From contig JAEWMO010000107.1 of assembly GCA_023457135.1 (NCBI GenBank), forward strand, positions 1 to 28,762: a stretch of DNA of 28,762 nt, in the 5' to 3' direction. The DNA is from Methanobacteriota archaeon. Lineage in GTDB: Archaea > Halobacteriota > Methanomicrobia > Methanomicrobiales > Methanoculleaceae. The position numbers and the translations under genes were made by a program. Below are positions 14,347-25,386 of the stretch, in pieces. Below the pieces are notes generated by a model that ran no database searches, was not told the DNA's origin, and saw only the letters and a program-made list of their open reading frames with translations. The stretch's first letter is position 1, and every line of letters starts with the position of its first letter.

Positions 14347-15096
14347 ATGAAGATTACCGATTTCATGAGGGTCTTTGCAAGTGAGCGCCGGATCGAGGTT
14401 CTGGATGCACTTGTGCGGCAGGAGTCCAAGGAAGAGATAAAGCAGCATATCCCCTCCTCGACCTATGCATTTACTGTCAACTCCCTCAAGAAGGTGGGTT
14501 TTGTCAGGGAGGCCGACGGTGAAGTCTCGCTGACAGACAGGGGGCATGCCTACCTTCTCATCTTCGAACGGTTCAAGGAGAGCATCGAAACTCTCCGGAT
14601 GCTGTACGAGGCCTTTCCTGACCATACCATCACGTTCCCGGACGAGTTCGCCCTCCGGCTCTGTGAGATCCGTGATGCGCAACTTATCGCCTCGGAACCA
14701 TCCGATCTCTTAAAACCTCATCGTATCTTCACTGATTACCTGAAGAACACCCGGGAGATATACGGCGTCTCGCCGATCCTCTTCCCCGATTACCCGGAGT
14801 TCTTCAAGACCCTGGCAGGGAGCGCCGAGACAATCTCTCTCGTGGTCACGCAGGAGGTCTTCGATATCATCTCGGCGTATCCGATCGGGGACTACAACAA
14901 TCTCGAGGTCTACCTTGCTCCCGACGCCCCCGGGATCGCTGCCACCGTCACGGATACCTTCCTCTCGATCGGGTTCTTCTACAAATCGGGAAGTTACGAC
15001 TTCACCCGGGACCTTATTGCGACGTCTCCCGTTGCAATAAAGTTTGGAAAGGATCTGATCCAGCACTACAGGGCAAAATCCCGCAGGATCGTGTAG
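14347..15096 (+). CDS. Winged-helix transcriptional regulator, FilR1/DUF1724 type
   Basis: The 249-residue product has an N-terminal winged-helix DNA-binding domain (about 1-75: VFASERRIEVLDALV, SSTYAFTVNSLKKVGFV, VSLTDRGHAYLLIF). A C-terminal alpha/beta domain follows, of the type found in methanogen FilR1-like regulators (SPILFPDYPEFFKTLAGSA, ISLVVTQEVFDII, FLSIGFFYKSG). Such regulators are frequent in Methanomicrobiales; the FilR1 prototype controls carbon flux and filament formation. The target is unknown. The gene is divergent from the radical SAM gene across 158 bases, and an AT-rich stretch AAATATTAAAAGATAC precedes the ATG. The last 31 bases overlap the convergent prenyltransferase gene. 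Confidence 0.87.
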   Translation: MKITDFMRVFASERRIEVLDALVRQESKEEIKQHIPSSTYAFTVNSLKKVGFVREADGEVSLTDRGHAYLLIFERFKESIETLRMLYEAFPDHTITFPDEFALRLCEIRDAQLIASEPSDLLKPHRIFTDYLKNTREIYGVSPILFPDYPEFFKTLAGSAETISLVVTQEVFDIISAYPIGDYNNLEVYLAPDAPGIAATVTDTFLSIGFFYKSGSYDFTRDLIATSPVAIKFGKDLIQHYRAKSRRIV

Positions 15097-15836
15097 CCTG
15101 CATAGAGGATCCACTCTCCATCGACAAGTGCGTTCCTGAGCATCTCGAAGTGGTTGCAGTAGGCGACGATGTAGAAGGAACTGTGGATCAGGCTGATGAA
15201 CAGGACGTCGATACCGGCGAGAAGGCCTGCAAAATACGCTCCAAAGACCACTACATGGGCGAGGATGCTGAGGCCGAGCAGCAGAACGGTGACCTGTGAT
15301 CGAGAGAGGAGAGTCGGAATCGTCAAGATCCCTGCCGACCTGTCCTTGTCGACGTCGCGGACATCGTAGATGACGGTATTGACAAAACTCTTGCAGAAGA
15401 AGAAGAGACAGACCAGCATGACCGGCAACGAGAAGGCGCCGAGGAAGATCAGGATACCGAGCGACCATGTGAGAGCGACGATACAGTTCTTTGCTCCCCT
15501 GCTCCCCTTCAGCCGGAACCCCCCGATGCCTTTCGTATACAGGTATGCGACGAGGAACGGCACGATAAGGGCGGGATTCGGGTAAAGAGCAAATGCGCCG
15601 ACTGTGGCAAGAACTGCCGTCGCCAGGAGACCTTTTTTAAACCCGCTCCCGCGTTTTTCGTCCTCTTTGTTCTCTACACCGCGATCGAATGCATAGGCCG
15701 CATAGGCAATGAGTGCCGCGGCAACAAATTCGGTGATCGGCACGTGATCGCCGAGGAATCCATATGCGAACTGTAGTTTGAGTGCGCCGGAAAGCGTAAC
15801 TACAAGTATCGATACAATAAGTTGTTGGGTTTGCAT
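15066..15836 (-). CDS. UbiA-family prenyltransferase
   Basis: This is a polytopic membrane protein of 256 residues with about seven to eight hydrophobic helices. It carries the second Asp-rich motif of UbiA enzymes as YDVRDVDKD (D158, D161, D163, D165) followed by AGILTIP. The first Asp motif is degenerate: AFDRGVENKEDE near residues 49-60. The family transfers isoprenoid chains to aromatic or lipid acceptors; in archaea one member makes digeranylgeranylglyceryl phosphate. The acceptor here is not predictable. Start: ATG 15836 is chosen because a phased non-codon repeat (15883-15919) covers the alternative ATG at 15914, which would add 26 residues. However, the longer start sits 26 bases or so after a likely transcription start. 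The 3' end overlaps the regulator gene by 31 bases. Confidence 0.85.
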   Translation of the reverse strand: MQTQQLIVSILVVTLSGALKLQFAYGFLGDHVPITEFVAAALIAYAAYAFDRGVENKEDEKRGSGFKKGLLATAVLATVGAFALYPNPALIVPFLVAYLYTKGIGGFRLKGSRGAKNCIVALTWSLGILIFLGAFSLPVMLVCLFFFCKSFVNTVIYDVRDVDKDRSAGILTIPTLLSRSQVTVLLLGLSILAHVVVFGAYFAGLLAGIDVLFISLIHSSFYIVAYCNHFEMLRNALVDGEWILYAGYTILRDFAL

Positions 15837-15882
15837 ATGTACACGATCCAGAATAAGCAAAATATTACATTCTGACCGAAAT

Positions 15883-15919
15883 TGTCCAGTACCTTTGTAC
15901 CTGTCCAGTACCATTGTAA
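15883..15919. repeat. Phased direct repeat upstream of the prenyltransferase gene
   Basis: TGTCCAGTACCTTTGTA (15883-15899) and TGTCCAGTACCATTGTA (15902-15918) differ at one base in 17 and are 19 bases apart. The period is not a multiple of three, which argues against coding. A paired regulator site is plausible. Confidence 0.6.
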
Positions 15920-15962
15920 TTCTTCAAAAACGCTGGATTCTTTCGGCGAAACCGTAAGAAAG

Positions 15963-15973
15963 CCATTTATACC
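15963..15973. promoter_or_regulatory. Shared TATA-like element of the divergent prenyltransferase/PAS genes
   Basis: The - strand reads GGTATAAATGG and the + strand CCATTTATACC; each can act as a TATA box. A + strand start about 25 bases on would leave roughly a 33-base leader to the PAS gene at 16030. A - strand start near 15940 would serve the prenyltransferase. Confidence 0.45.
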
Positions 15974-16029
15974 GGTTATTTTCAATGTATACCCTGGGGA
16001 AACAGACGCATTACTCAGGGGTAGCAGGC

Positions 16030-17244
16030 ATGGAATGTGACAGAGCCGGAAAGCAGAAATCCGAACTGGAGCAGATAGCCGGGATACTGCTCTGTCACAG
16101 CAACCGCCGTGCGCAGCGGGAGCCCCGTGTTGCGGCAACACCTGCCCGGGATCTCCTGGGGCTGCTGGTTGACAGGCTGGAAGACGGCGTCGTGATGATT
16201 GGTCCGGACCAGACCGTCGTCTGGATGAACGGCGCTATGGAGAGGCTTTTCGGCGTAAGCGGATACGAAACGATCGGTATGAACGCCGTGGAGTTCATAT
16301 CTCACCACATCTCTCCCTGCCTCATGAGTGGCGAGGCTCTTAAAGAAGATTTCATCGTATCCTGCTTCTTTGGCGAGGATATCCCGGTCAGGCGCTACTG
16401 CATCGCCCGAACTCCGGCTGAGAAGATCCGGGTGGATTACTCGAGCACTGTAATCCCCGAAGGGCCGAACCGGGGCGCGCGCCTGGATGTCTACCACACC
16501 AGCCCGGATTCCGGCCGCCAGGAAGCGGGCCGCCCGGAGTATCGGCACCGCTACGAAGTCCTCGCTGCTGTCTCTTCCGACCCGGTCATATCCCTCGATC
16601 CCGGCCTTATGATAACATCGGTGAGTCCCCCCGTGCAGCGCCTCCTGGGCCATGATCCGGACGAACTGCCAGGATTACACCTCTCTTCCATAATGGCTCC
16701 GGATTCGGTTGCCGAACTCCGAAAGGCCTGTTTCCTGGATCGTGTCTCCAGAGGAGCGGCAGGGACTTTCAATCCTGCCGGGGATGTGCATTGCATGGAG
16801 GTAACCCTCACGGATGCACAGAACCGGCCGGTTGCAGCATTCCTGAGGTTCTCACTGGTTGGTGATGGTGAAGGTGACTTCACCGGGATCATCGCGGTTG
16901 CACACAGAATGACCGACGACGATCTGCGGCGCCGGGTCTCCTCGCAGCTCGACGAAAACATTGAACAACTTGCCTGCCTCGGCGATCGGATCCGGAACCC
17001 GCTCGCTGTCATCATCGGCCTCGCCGGTCTCGAGGAGAACGACGTCACCCGGAGGATCTCGGAGCAGGCAAAGATCGTCGATGGGATTCTCACGGAGCTG
17101 GACCGGGGATATGTCGCATCGCTGAGCGTCAGGGAATTCCTGAGGAAGCACTACAACCTGGAGTACGATGCCCGGTCCGGTTCTGCCGGGGATACGTCGT
17201 CAGCCACCGGATCGTCGGCAGATACGTCAACCGGCGGCGATTGA
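16030..17244 (+). CDS. Two-PAS sensor protein with histidine-less DHp-like C-terminus
   Basis: The 404-residue soluble protein contains PAS1 (about 42-150: DRLEDGVVMIGPDQTVVWMN, ERLFGVSGYETIG) and PAS2 (about 172-295: DPVISLDPGLMITSVSPPVQ, RLLGHDPDELPG). A helical region (about 298-375) looks like the dimerisation and phosphotransfer part of histidine kinases. There LGDRIRNPLAVI has Asp319 where kinases carry the phospho-accepting His before xxRNPL. No ATPase domain follows; the tail is Ser/Thr/Gly-rich. It is therefore unlikely to autophosphorylate and may act as a dimerising partner or regulator. The start at ATG 16030 has AGGGGT about eight bases upstream; 15985 is an alternative. No membrane segment is seen. 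Confidence 0.82.
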   Translation: MECDRAGKQKSELEQIAGILLCHSNRRAQREPRVAATPARDLLGLLVDRLEDGVVMIGPDQTVVWMNGAMERLFGVSGYETIGMNAVEFISHHISPCLMSGEALKEDFIVSCFFGEDIPVRRYCIARTPAEKIRVDYSSTVIPEGPNRGARLDVYHTSPDSGRQEAGRPEYRHRYEVLAAVSSDPVISLDPGLMITSVSPPVQRLLGHDPDELPGLHLSSIMAPDSVAELRKACFLDRVSRGAAGTFNPAGDVHCMEVTLTDAQNRPVAAFLRFSLVGDGEGDFTGIIAVAHRMTDDDLRRRVSSQLDENIEQLACLGDRIRNPLAVIIGLAGLEENDVTRRISEQAKIVDGILTELDRGYVASLSVREFLRKHYNLEYDARSGSAGDTSSATGSSADTSTGGD

Positions 17245-17331
17245 CGTCGCAGGACTCCCTGCCCTGCGTGAGCTTCAAGTCTTTTATGTCGTCGCCGCAT
17301 ACTCCCGGCGCGGTTGCGCGGGTGAGATTGT

Positions 17332-17583
17332 ATGCCATATTATGCGAGCAGCGAAGACCTGCCCCTGCTGGTGAAAAAACTGCTTCCCGAGCACGGCAGG
17401 GAGATCTACCACAAGGCGTTCAACAGTGCCTGGGAGCAGTATGCCGACCCCTCGGAACGGCGGAACCCGGAGGAGTCGCGTGAAGAAGTCGCTCATAAGG
17501 TCGCCTGGGCTGCGGTGGAGAGAGTCTATGCGAAGGATCCCCGGACCGGGAAGTGGAAGAGAAAAGAAGAGGTGGAGGCATAG
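17332..17583 (+). CDS. chaB: ChaB family protein
   Basis: The 83-residue product matches the ChaB family along its length: DLPLLVKKLLPEHGREIYHKAF, then FNSAWEQYADP and a closing HKVAWAAVERVY before a basic tail. ChaB was named as a cation transport regulator in enterobacteria, but its biochemical role is unclear. GGTGAGAT a few bases before the ATG is a strong archaeal ribosome binding site. No transporter gene adjoins it; a PRC-barrel protein follows after about 165 bases with its own promoter candidate. Confidence 0.92.
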   Translation: MPYYASSEDLPLLVKKLLPEHGREIYHKAFNSAWEQYADPSERRNPEESREEVAHKVAWAAVERVYAKDPRTGKWKRKEEVEA

Positions 17584-17669
17584 ATTGCACCTGAAGACCA
17601 TCTCCGTGAGCTGCCACAGCGGTTAAGGCGTCAATCCGGACGCATTCTTTGAATAAAATAAATTGTCGG

Positions 17670-17683
17670 AAATATTAAATATT
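17670..17683 (+). promoter_or_regulatory. TATA-like box for the PRC-barrel gene
   Basis: AAATATTAAATATT is the only strongly AT-rich block before the gene. A start site about 25 bases on, near 17706, would put the hairpin at 17711-17727 at the very 5' end of the transcript. Confidence 0.5.
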
Positions 17684-17710
17684 GACCGGCCTGTATTGAC
17701 CCTCTTGCCG

Positions 17711-17727
17711 TGGGACAGGGTGTCCCA
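17711..17727 (+). repeat. Perfect inverted repeat in the PRC-barrel leader
   Basis: TGGGACA and TGTCCCA pair perfectly around GGG. The element lies between the TATA-like box and the start codon, so it could be an RNA hairpin or an operator. Confidence 0.6.
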
Positions 17728-17748
17728 CCGAATTCGGAGATGAGACAG

Positions 17749-18138
17749 ATGAGAGGAGTTACCACACAGACAGAGACACGGGACGTTATACGGGGGAAGG
17801 ATCTCACGGACTACTCGGTCAGGAATCCGCGGGGCGAGGATCTCGGAAGCATCAAGGATGTCATGATCGACATCAACGAAGGCTGCATCGCCTATGCCGC
17901 CCTCTCGTTCGGAGGCGTCATGGGGTTCGGCGACAAGCTCTTTGCCATCCCCTGGGAGGCCCTGCAGTACAATCCGTCCAATGACACCTTCACCCTCGAC
18001 GTGACGAAGGAGCGGCTGGAGAACGCACCCGGATTTGACAAAGATCGCTGGCCGACGACCGCTGAACGCGGATGGCTCTCCGGGATGTACAGCCACTACG
18101 GGTATACACCCTACTGGGAGCGCCGCGTGGAGCGGTGA
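17749..18138 (+). CDS. PRC-barrel domain protein
   Basis: The 129-residue product has a PRC-barrel fold signature: VIRGKDLTDYSVRNPRGEDL, then GSIKDVMIDINEGCIAYAAL and KLFAIPWEALQYN. An aromatic C-terminal tail (WLSGMYSHYGYTPYWERR) follows. Such stand-alone PRC-barrel proteins are common in archaea and stress-linked bacterial genes, with no defined biochemical role. The start at ATG 17749 is chosen because GGAG (17736-17739) lies nine bases before it; the ATG at 17740 abuts that site directly. A hairpin lies in its leader. Confidence 0.87.
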   Translation: MRGVTTQTETRDVIRGKDLTDYSVRNPRGEDLGSIKDVMIDINEGCIAYAALSFGGVMGFGDKLFAIPWEALQYNPSNDTFTLDVTKERLENAPGFDKDRWPTTAERGWLSGMYSHYGYTPYWERRVER

Positions 18139-18503
18139 GCCCGGAAGAGAACAGGAACGACGATTGGGAGCGGGCCCGCGCGGAGAGCCGGGTCCGCGGC
18201 CGACGGCGGGTTGCACGTGACCGCAGGTGCTCCGGGCGCTGCCGTTTACAGCCGGTTTTTGTGCATGGCGATCTTCCGGGACCCCTCCCTGCCCGGTCCT
18301 GCGCTCCGCAGGCGCTGCGTTGGGCGGGAGAGATAAGGACCCCGATAGTCTGAACATCCGTACCGCCGGGGTCTCCCGTCTATACGGACCCCGAAAAGCA
18401 CCGAGATCGGGGCGCGCACAGGGTTCCCTTCATCAATTTTATTTAAACTTTGGGATCTGCAAACGGCTATGAGGTACTAAGACAAACATATCTCCGCGCA
18501 CCA
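18139..18503. other. 365-base gap between the PRC-barrel and uvrA genes
   Basis: No convincing gene is visible. It contains two copies of GGACCCCGA (18337-18345 and 18386-18394). The second forms a stem CCCCGA/TCGGGG (18389-18394 with 18407-18412). An AT-rich block at 18437-18448 is probably the uvrA promoter. Confidence 0.55.
18437..18448 (+). promoter_or_regulatory. TATA-like box of the uvrACB operon
   Basis: TTTTATTTAAAC stands out in a GC-rich region. With a start site about 25 bases on, the leader to the uvrA ATG would be about 30 bases. No ribosome binding site is seen close to that ATG. Confidence 0.5.
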
Positions 18504-21304
<2,801 letters not shown>

Positions 21305-21308
<4 letters not shown>

Positions 21309-22855
21309 TCGACCTCCAGAGCCTCCCGGCAGAGCCCGGGTGCTACCTCTTTTCAGACGCTGAAGGGACCATCATCTACGTTGGGAAGGCCAAAAACCTC
21401 AAACGCCGGGTCTCGAGTTACTTCTCCCGGCACGACCTCGACATAAAGACGCAGAAACTCGTCGCCGCGATCGCCGGGCTCGACTTCATCGTCACCGACA
21501 CCGAGGTCGAGGCGTTCATCCTCGAGAACACCCTGATCAAGAAGCACCAGCCGAAGTACAACATCGACCTGAAGGACTCGAAGAGCTACGCCTACATCCA
21601 CGTCACCGACGAGCCCTACCCGCGGGTCCACGTCGCCCGGGGGACCGACGGGACCGGCCGCTACTACGGACCGTTCGTTTCTGCACGGGAGCGCGACGAC
21701 CTCCTCCGGCTGTTAAAGTCGCTCTTCAGCCTCCGGTCATGCCGACGCCTCCCCCGGCGCCCGTGCCTCCGGGCCCATATGGGCTCGTGCAGCGCCCCCT
21801 GCACCGGGAGGATCGGCGAGGAGGACTACCGGGAGCGGGTCCGGAGGGCTGAGGCGGTCCTGAAAGGGGATATCACCGGGCTCATCCGGACCCTCCGCGA
21901 GGAGATGGCCGCGCACGCAGAACGGCAGGAATACGAGCGGGCGATGGAGCTCCGTGACCAGGTCGCGGCCCTCGAAGGGCTGCGCGAGCGGCAGCACGTG
22001 GACCGGCAGAAGACCTACAACGAGGATATCGTCAACTATATCGTGAGTGAGGGGACCGTCTTCCTGATGCTCTTCAACGTCGACCGGGGGACGCTTGCCG
22101 GGAAGCGCGAGTACACGTTCGATGAGACGGAGGGGTTCCTCGAAGAGTTCCTCGCCCGCTACTACGCGGAGAACGAGCCCCCGGAAGAGGTGATCCTCCC
22201 CGAACCCGTGGACGACGCGGTTGCCGGCTACCTCTCCCACCTCCGGGGCGGCAAAGTCCGGGTGGTCGTGCCGCAGCGGGGCGAGAAGAAGAACCTGCTC
22301 GACCTGGTCAGGAAGAACGTCGAGATCGGGTTCTTCGGGGACCGGATCAAACTCGACGAACTGAAGCGCCGCCTGCACCTCCCGAACCTCCCGGTCGCGA
22401 TCGAGTGCTTCGACATCTCCCACCTCTCCGGGACGGCGATGGTGGGCTCGATGGTCCGGTTTCTCTGGGGGAAGCCCGACAGGCGGAATTACCGGCGGTT
22501 CCGGATCCGGACGGTCGAGGGCGTCGACGACTTCGCCGCCATCGCCGAGGTGGTCCGGCGCCGGTATGCGCGCCTTCAGAAAGAGGGCGGGGAACTCCCC
22601 GACCTGATCCTCATCGACGGCGGGAAGGGGCAGCTTGCGGCGGCAACCGCGATGCTCCGGGAACTCGGGATCAAGATCCCCATCGCATCCATCGCGAAGC
22701 GCGAGGAGGAGGTCTTCGTGCCGGGCTTCTCACAGCCCCTGCCCCTTGACCGGCACGAGAAGGCGTCGCTCTTCCTCCAGGAGATCCGCGACGAGGCGCA
22801 CCGGTTCGCGATCACCTATCACAGGAGCCTGCGGAAGAAGACGGTGACACCATGA
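21305..22855 (+). CDS. uvrC: Excinuclease ABC subunit C, short form
   Basis: UvrC makes the two incisions around UvrB-bound damage. The N-terminal GIY-YIG nuclease shows PGCYLF (Y14), IIYVGKAKNLKRR and Glu74 in FILENTLIKKHQPKYNI. A Cys cluster region (about 144-165) and a UVR UvrB-binding motif (EYERAMELRDQV, about 210-225) follow. The RNase H-like nuclease follows with CFDISHLSG, LILIDGGKGQL and RDEAHRFAITYH. The protein stops at 516 residues, right after that nuclease. The tandem helix-hairpin-helix DNA-binding region of bacterial UvrC (about 610 residues) is missing. The downstream sequence is uvrB in a coupled frame, so there is no obvious frameshift. ATGA overlaps occur at both ends. Confidence 0.97.
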
Positions 22856-24780
22856 CGGCATTCAACCTTAAAGCTGATTTCAAGCCCACGGGATCGCAGC
22901 CCGGGGCCATCAGGGACCTCGTCGGCGGGATCGGCCGCGGCGAGCGGTTCCAGACCCTCCTCGGGGTCACGGGCTCTGGAAAGACCTTCACGATAGCAAA
23001 CGTCGTCGAGGAGGTCCAGAAACCCACCCTCGTCATCGCACACAACAAGACGCTTGCCGCCCAGCTCTACAACGAGTTCAAGTCGTTCTTCCCCGAGAAC
23101 CGTGTGGAGTACTTCGTCTCCTACTACGACTACTACCAGCCCGAGTCCTATATCGCGAAACGCGACCTCTACATCGAGAAGGACGCCCAGATCAACCCCA
23201 AGATCGAGCAGATGCGGCTTGCGGCGACCGCATCGGTCCTCTCCCGCCCCGACACCATCATCGTCGCCTCGGTCTCCTGCATCTACGGCCTCGGCAACCC
23301 CGCGAACTTCCAGGGGATGGGGTTTGAGGTGAAGGTCAGGGACAGGCTACGGCGGGACGATATCATCCGGAGGCTCATCGATATCCAGTTCGACCGCAAC
23401 GACATCGAGCTCGCGCCGGGCCGGTTCCGGGTGAAGGGCGACACCATCGACATCGTCCCCGGCTACTTCAACAACATCATCCGTATCGAACTCTTCGGGG
23501 ATGAGGTGGACCGGATCAGCGAGATCGACAGGAACTCCGGCCAGCGGCTCGAGACGATGGACTACTTCTTCGTCTATCCGGCCCGCCACTTCGTCGCCCC
23601 CGAGGAGGAGAAAGAACGGGCGATCGTCTCGATACAGGAGGAACTCGAGGAGTGGCTCCCGAACCTCGGTATGCTCGAGGCGCACCGCCTGCGCCAGCGA
23701 ACCCTCTACGACATCGACATGATCCGGGAGACCGGGACCTGCAAGGGTATCGAGAACTACTCCCGCCACTTCGACGGGCGGAAGGCCGGCGAGCAGCCCT
23801 ACTGTCTGCTGGACTACTTCCCGGAGGACTTCCTGATGGTGATCGACGAGAGCCACCAGACCCTGCCCCAGGTCAGGGGGATGTACCACGGCGACTTCTC
23901 GCGGAAGAAGTCGCTCGTAGACTACGGGTTCCGGCTCCCGTCGGCCTTCGACAACCGGCCGCTGAAGTTCGACGAGTTCTCGGGCTACATGCGAAACGTC
24001 ATCTTCGTCTCGGCGACGCCGGGCGACTACGAACTGGAGCGCTCGACCGTGACGGAGCAGATCATCCGGCCGACGGGGCTCGTCGACCCGGCGGTCGAGG
24101 TCCGGCCGATCGAGGGGCAGATCCCGGATGTGATCGCCGAGATCCGCGCCACGATCGGGCGCGGCGACAGGGTGCTCCTGACGACGCTCACGAAGAGGCT
24201 CGCCGAGGAGCTCTCCGAGTACCTGGCCGAGCAGGGGATCAAGACCCGCTACCTCCACTCCGAGATCCAGACCATCGAGCGGACGGAGATCATCCGGCAG
24301 CTCCGGCTCGGGAAGTACGACGTCCTCGTCGGGATCAACCTCCTCAGGGAAGGGCTTGACATACCGGAGGTCGGGTTTGTGGGGATCCTCGATGCCGACA
24401 AGGAAGGGTTCCTCCGCGACGCGAGAAGCCTGGTCCAGACGATCGGCCGGGCGGCCCGGAACGTCAACGCGAAGGTGGTCCTCTACGCCGACACCATGAC
24501 CGACTCGATCAAGAAGGCGATGGCCGAGACCGAGCGGCGGCGCGCGATGCAGATGGACTACAACGCCCGGCACGGCATCACGCCGCAGACGGTCAGAAAA
24601 CCGATCAGGGAGAGAGAGGTCGATATCACCGACGTCAAGCACGTTCCGAAACAGGAGATCCCGAACCTGATCATCGAGCTCGAGGCAGAGATGCAGGAGG
24701 CTGCCGAGCGCCTGGACTTCGAGCGGGCGATCGCGCTCCGGGATACGATCCGGAAGCTGCAGGGCGGAGGGGCGCGGTAA
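22852..24780 (+). CDS. uvrB: Excinuclease ABC subunit B
   Basis: UvrB is the damage-verifying helicase-like subunit that UvrA loads and UvrC binds. The 642-residue product shows Walker A GVTGSGKT (38-45), the beta-hairpin region with YYDYYQPESYI, DEXX-box MVIDESHQTLPQ and helicase motif VI region QTIGRAARN. A C-terminal UVR motif (AAERLDFERAIALRDTI) lies near 615-635. It is full length. The start overlaps the uvrC stop by ATGA. No clear T-rich terminator follows. Confidence 0.98.
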   Translation: MTAFNLKADFKPTGSQPGAIRDLVGGIGRGERFQTLLGVTGSGKTFTIANVVEEVQKPTLVIAHNKTLAAQLYNEFKSFFPENRVEYFVSYYDYYQPESYIAKRDLYIEKDAQINPKIEQMRLAATASVLSRPDTIIVASVSCIYGLGNPANFQGMGFEVKVRDRLRRDDIIRRLIDIQFDRNDIELAPGRFRVKGDTIDIVPGYFNNIIRIELFGDEVDRISEIDRNSGQRLETMDYFFVYPARHFVAPEEEKERAIVSIQEELEEWLPNLGMLEAHRLRQRTLYDIDMIRETGTCKGIENYSRHFDGRKAGEQPYCLLDYFPEDFLMVIDESHQTLPQVRGMYHGDFSRKKSLVDYGFRLPSAFDNRPLKFDEFSGYMRNVIFVSATPGDYELERSTVTEQIIRPTGLVDPAVEVRPIEGQIPDVIAEIRATIGRGDRVLLTTLTKRLAEELSEYLAEQGIKTRYLHSEIQTIERTEIIRQLRLGKYDVLVGINLLREGLDIPEVGFVGILDADKEGFLRDARSLVQTIGRAARNVNAKVVLYADTMTDSIKKAMAETERRRAMQMDYNARHGITPQTVRKPIREREVDITDVKHVPKQEIPNLIIELEAEMQEAAERLDFERAIALRDTIRKLQGGGAR

Positions 24781-24919
24781 GGGGCTGGCCCATCGAAAAA
24801 CAGACGGTAAAGGCGCTCTGACAGTGGGGGTTGCAATCACCTGCCGCTGATGAATGAAACCAATTGGGTGCGCGAAGGCCCGGTACGCTGGACCGTGAGG
24901 AGTGCGAGCATAGTGAGCT

Positions 24920-24936
24920 TGAGAAGGCCGAAGGCC
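24920..24936 (+). repeat. Inverted repeat arm, left
   Basis: TGAGAAGGCCGAAGGCC is the exact reverse complement of 25340-25356. It itself contains the AAGGCC-GAA-GGCCTT hairpin (ending 24938). Confidence 0.7.
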
Positions 24937-25188
24937 TTTGGTGCAAGCGTAGCGGCGAGTTTGAGCACTGTGTTAGGTGCGAGGATGTGGCTGCACTCAT
25001 TTCTTTTCGCGGGAGGCGGTTGGCCGTGCGTGCCGGTTAGCCTGTTCAGAATGTAGGAGTTCAGGTGATCTGTGTCTCCCTTCGCCCCGGTTCACGAGGT
25101 GTTCAAATTCTCTGTGGTCACTTGCCTGCTTGCGGTGACTATTAAATTCCAGTCTGTCACTCCACCCATACACCGATTGCCACCTGCT

Positions 25189-25345
25189 ATCGCCACGCAC
25201 TGCCCCCGCCCCCTGGGGCGGGGGAGGAGCGCGAAGCGCGGGCGGGGTGGGGTCACAGAGGTATGACAATCTGTTGACTTTGAACCTGAACACTGAAGAT
25301 ACAAGGTAGAGACAGGGGAGGGGGGCATGCCCCCTCGAGGGCCTT
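25189..25345 (+). repeat. Composite intergenic repeat, copy 2
   Basis: It begins ATCGCCACGCACTGCCCCCG and continues with a GCGC-GAA-GCGC palindrome and GGGCGGGGTGGGG. After a variable 60 bases comes GAGACAGGGGAGGGGGGC. The blocks match copy 1 at 8941-9135 in order and orientation. Confidence 0.55.
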
Positions 25346-25356
25346 CGGCCTTCTCA
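25340..25356 (-). repeat. Inverted repeat arm, right
   Basis: GGCCTTCGGCCTTCTCA is the reverse complement of 24920-24936. The two arms are separated by 403 bases. Confidence 0.7.
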
Positions 25357-25386
25357 TACTCCTGCCCTGCAGGCGGACCCTCCCCT

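Larger units (their letters stand above)
24781..25386. other. 606-base gap with repeats, no gene recognised
   Basis: Open frames here are short and low-complexity. It contains a GNAG-rich palindromic stretch (24890-24975), the second copy of the composite repeat (25189-25345), and a 17-bp inverted pair (24920-24936 and 25340-25356). No promoter or tRNA was recognised. Confidence 0.6.

Noticed and set aside
17585..17660. Possible tRNA-like stretch after chaB
   Set aside because: No cloverleaf could be drawn: no T-loop TTCRA sequence with matching stems and no acceptor pairing.
18135..18353. Possible 72-codon GTG-started ORF overlapping the PRC-barrel stop (GTGA)
   Set aside because: It starts plausibly but becomes Arg/Cys/Pro-rich, lacks a ribosome binding site of its own and resembles no family. 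It is kept as a weak possibility only.
23347..24840. Antisense frame of almost 500 codons opposite uvrB
   Set aside because: uvrB is unambiguous on the + strand; the opposite frame is Arg/Leu/Asp/Val-rich mirror sequence without motifs.
24850..25056. Short + strand ORF of 68 codons after uvrB
   Set aside because: It is built largely from the palindromic repeat stretch and shows no protein-like pattern.
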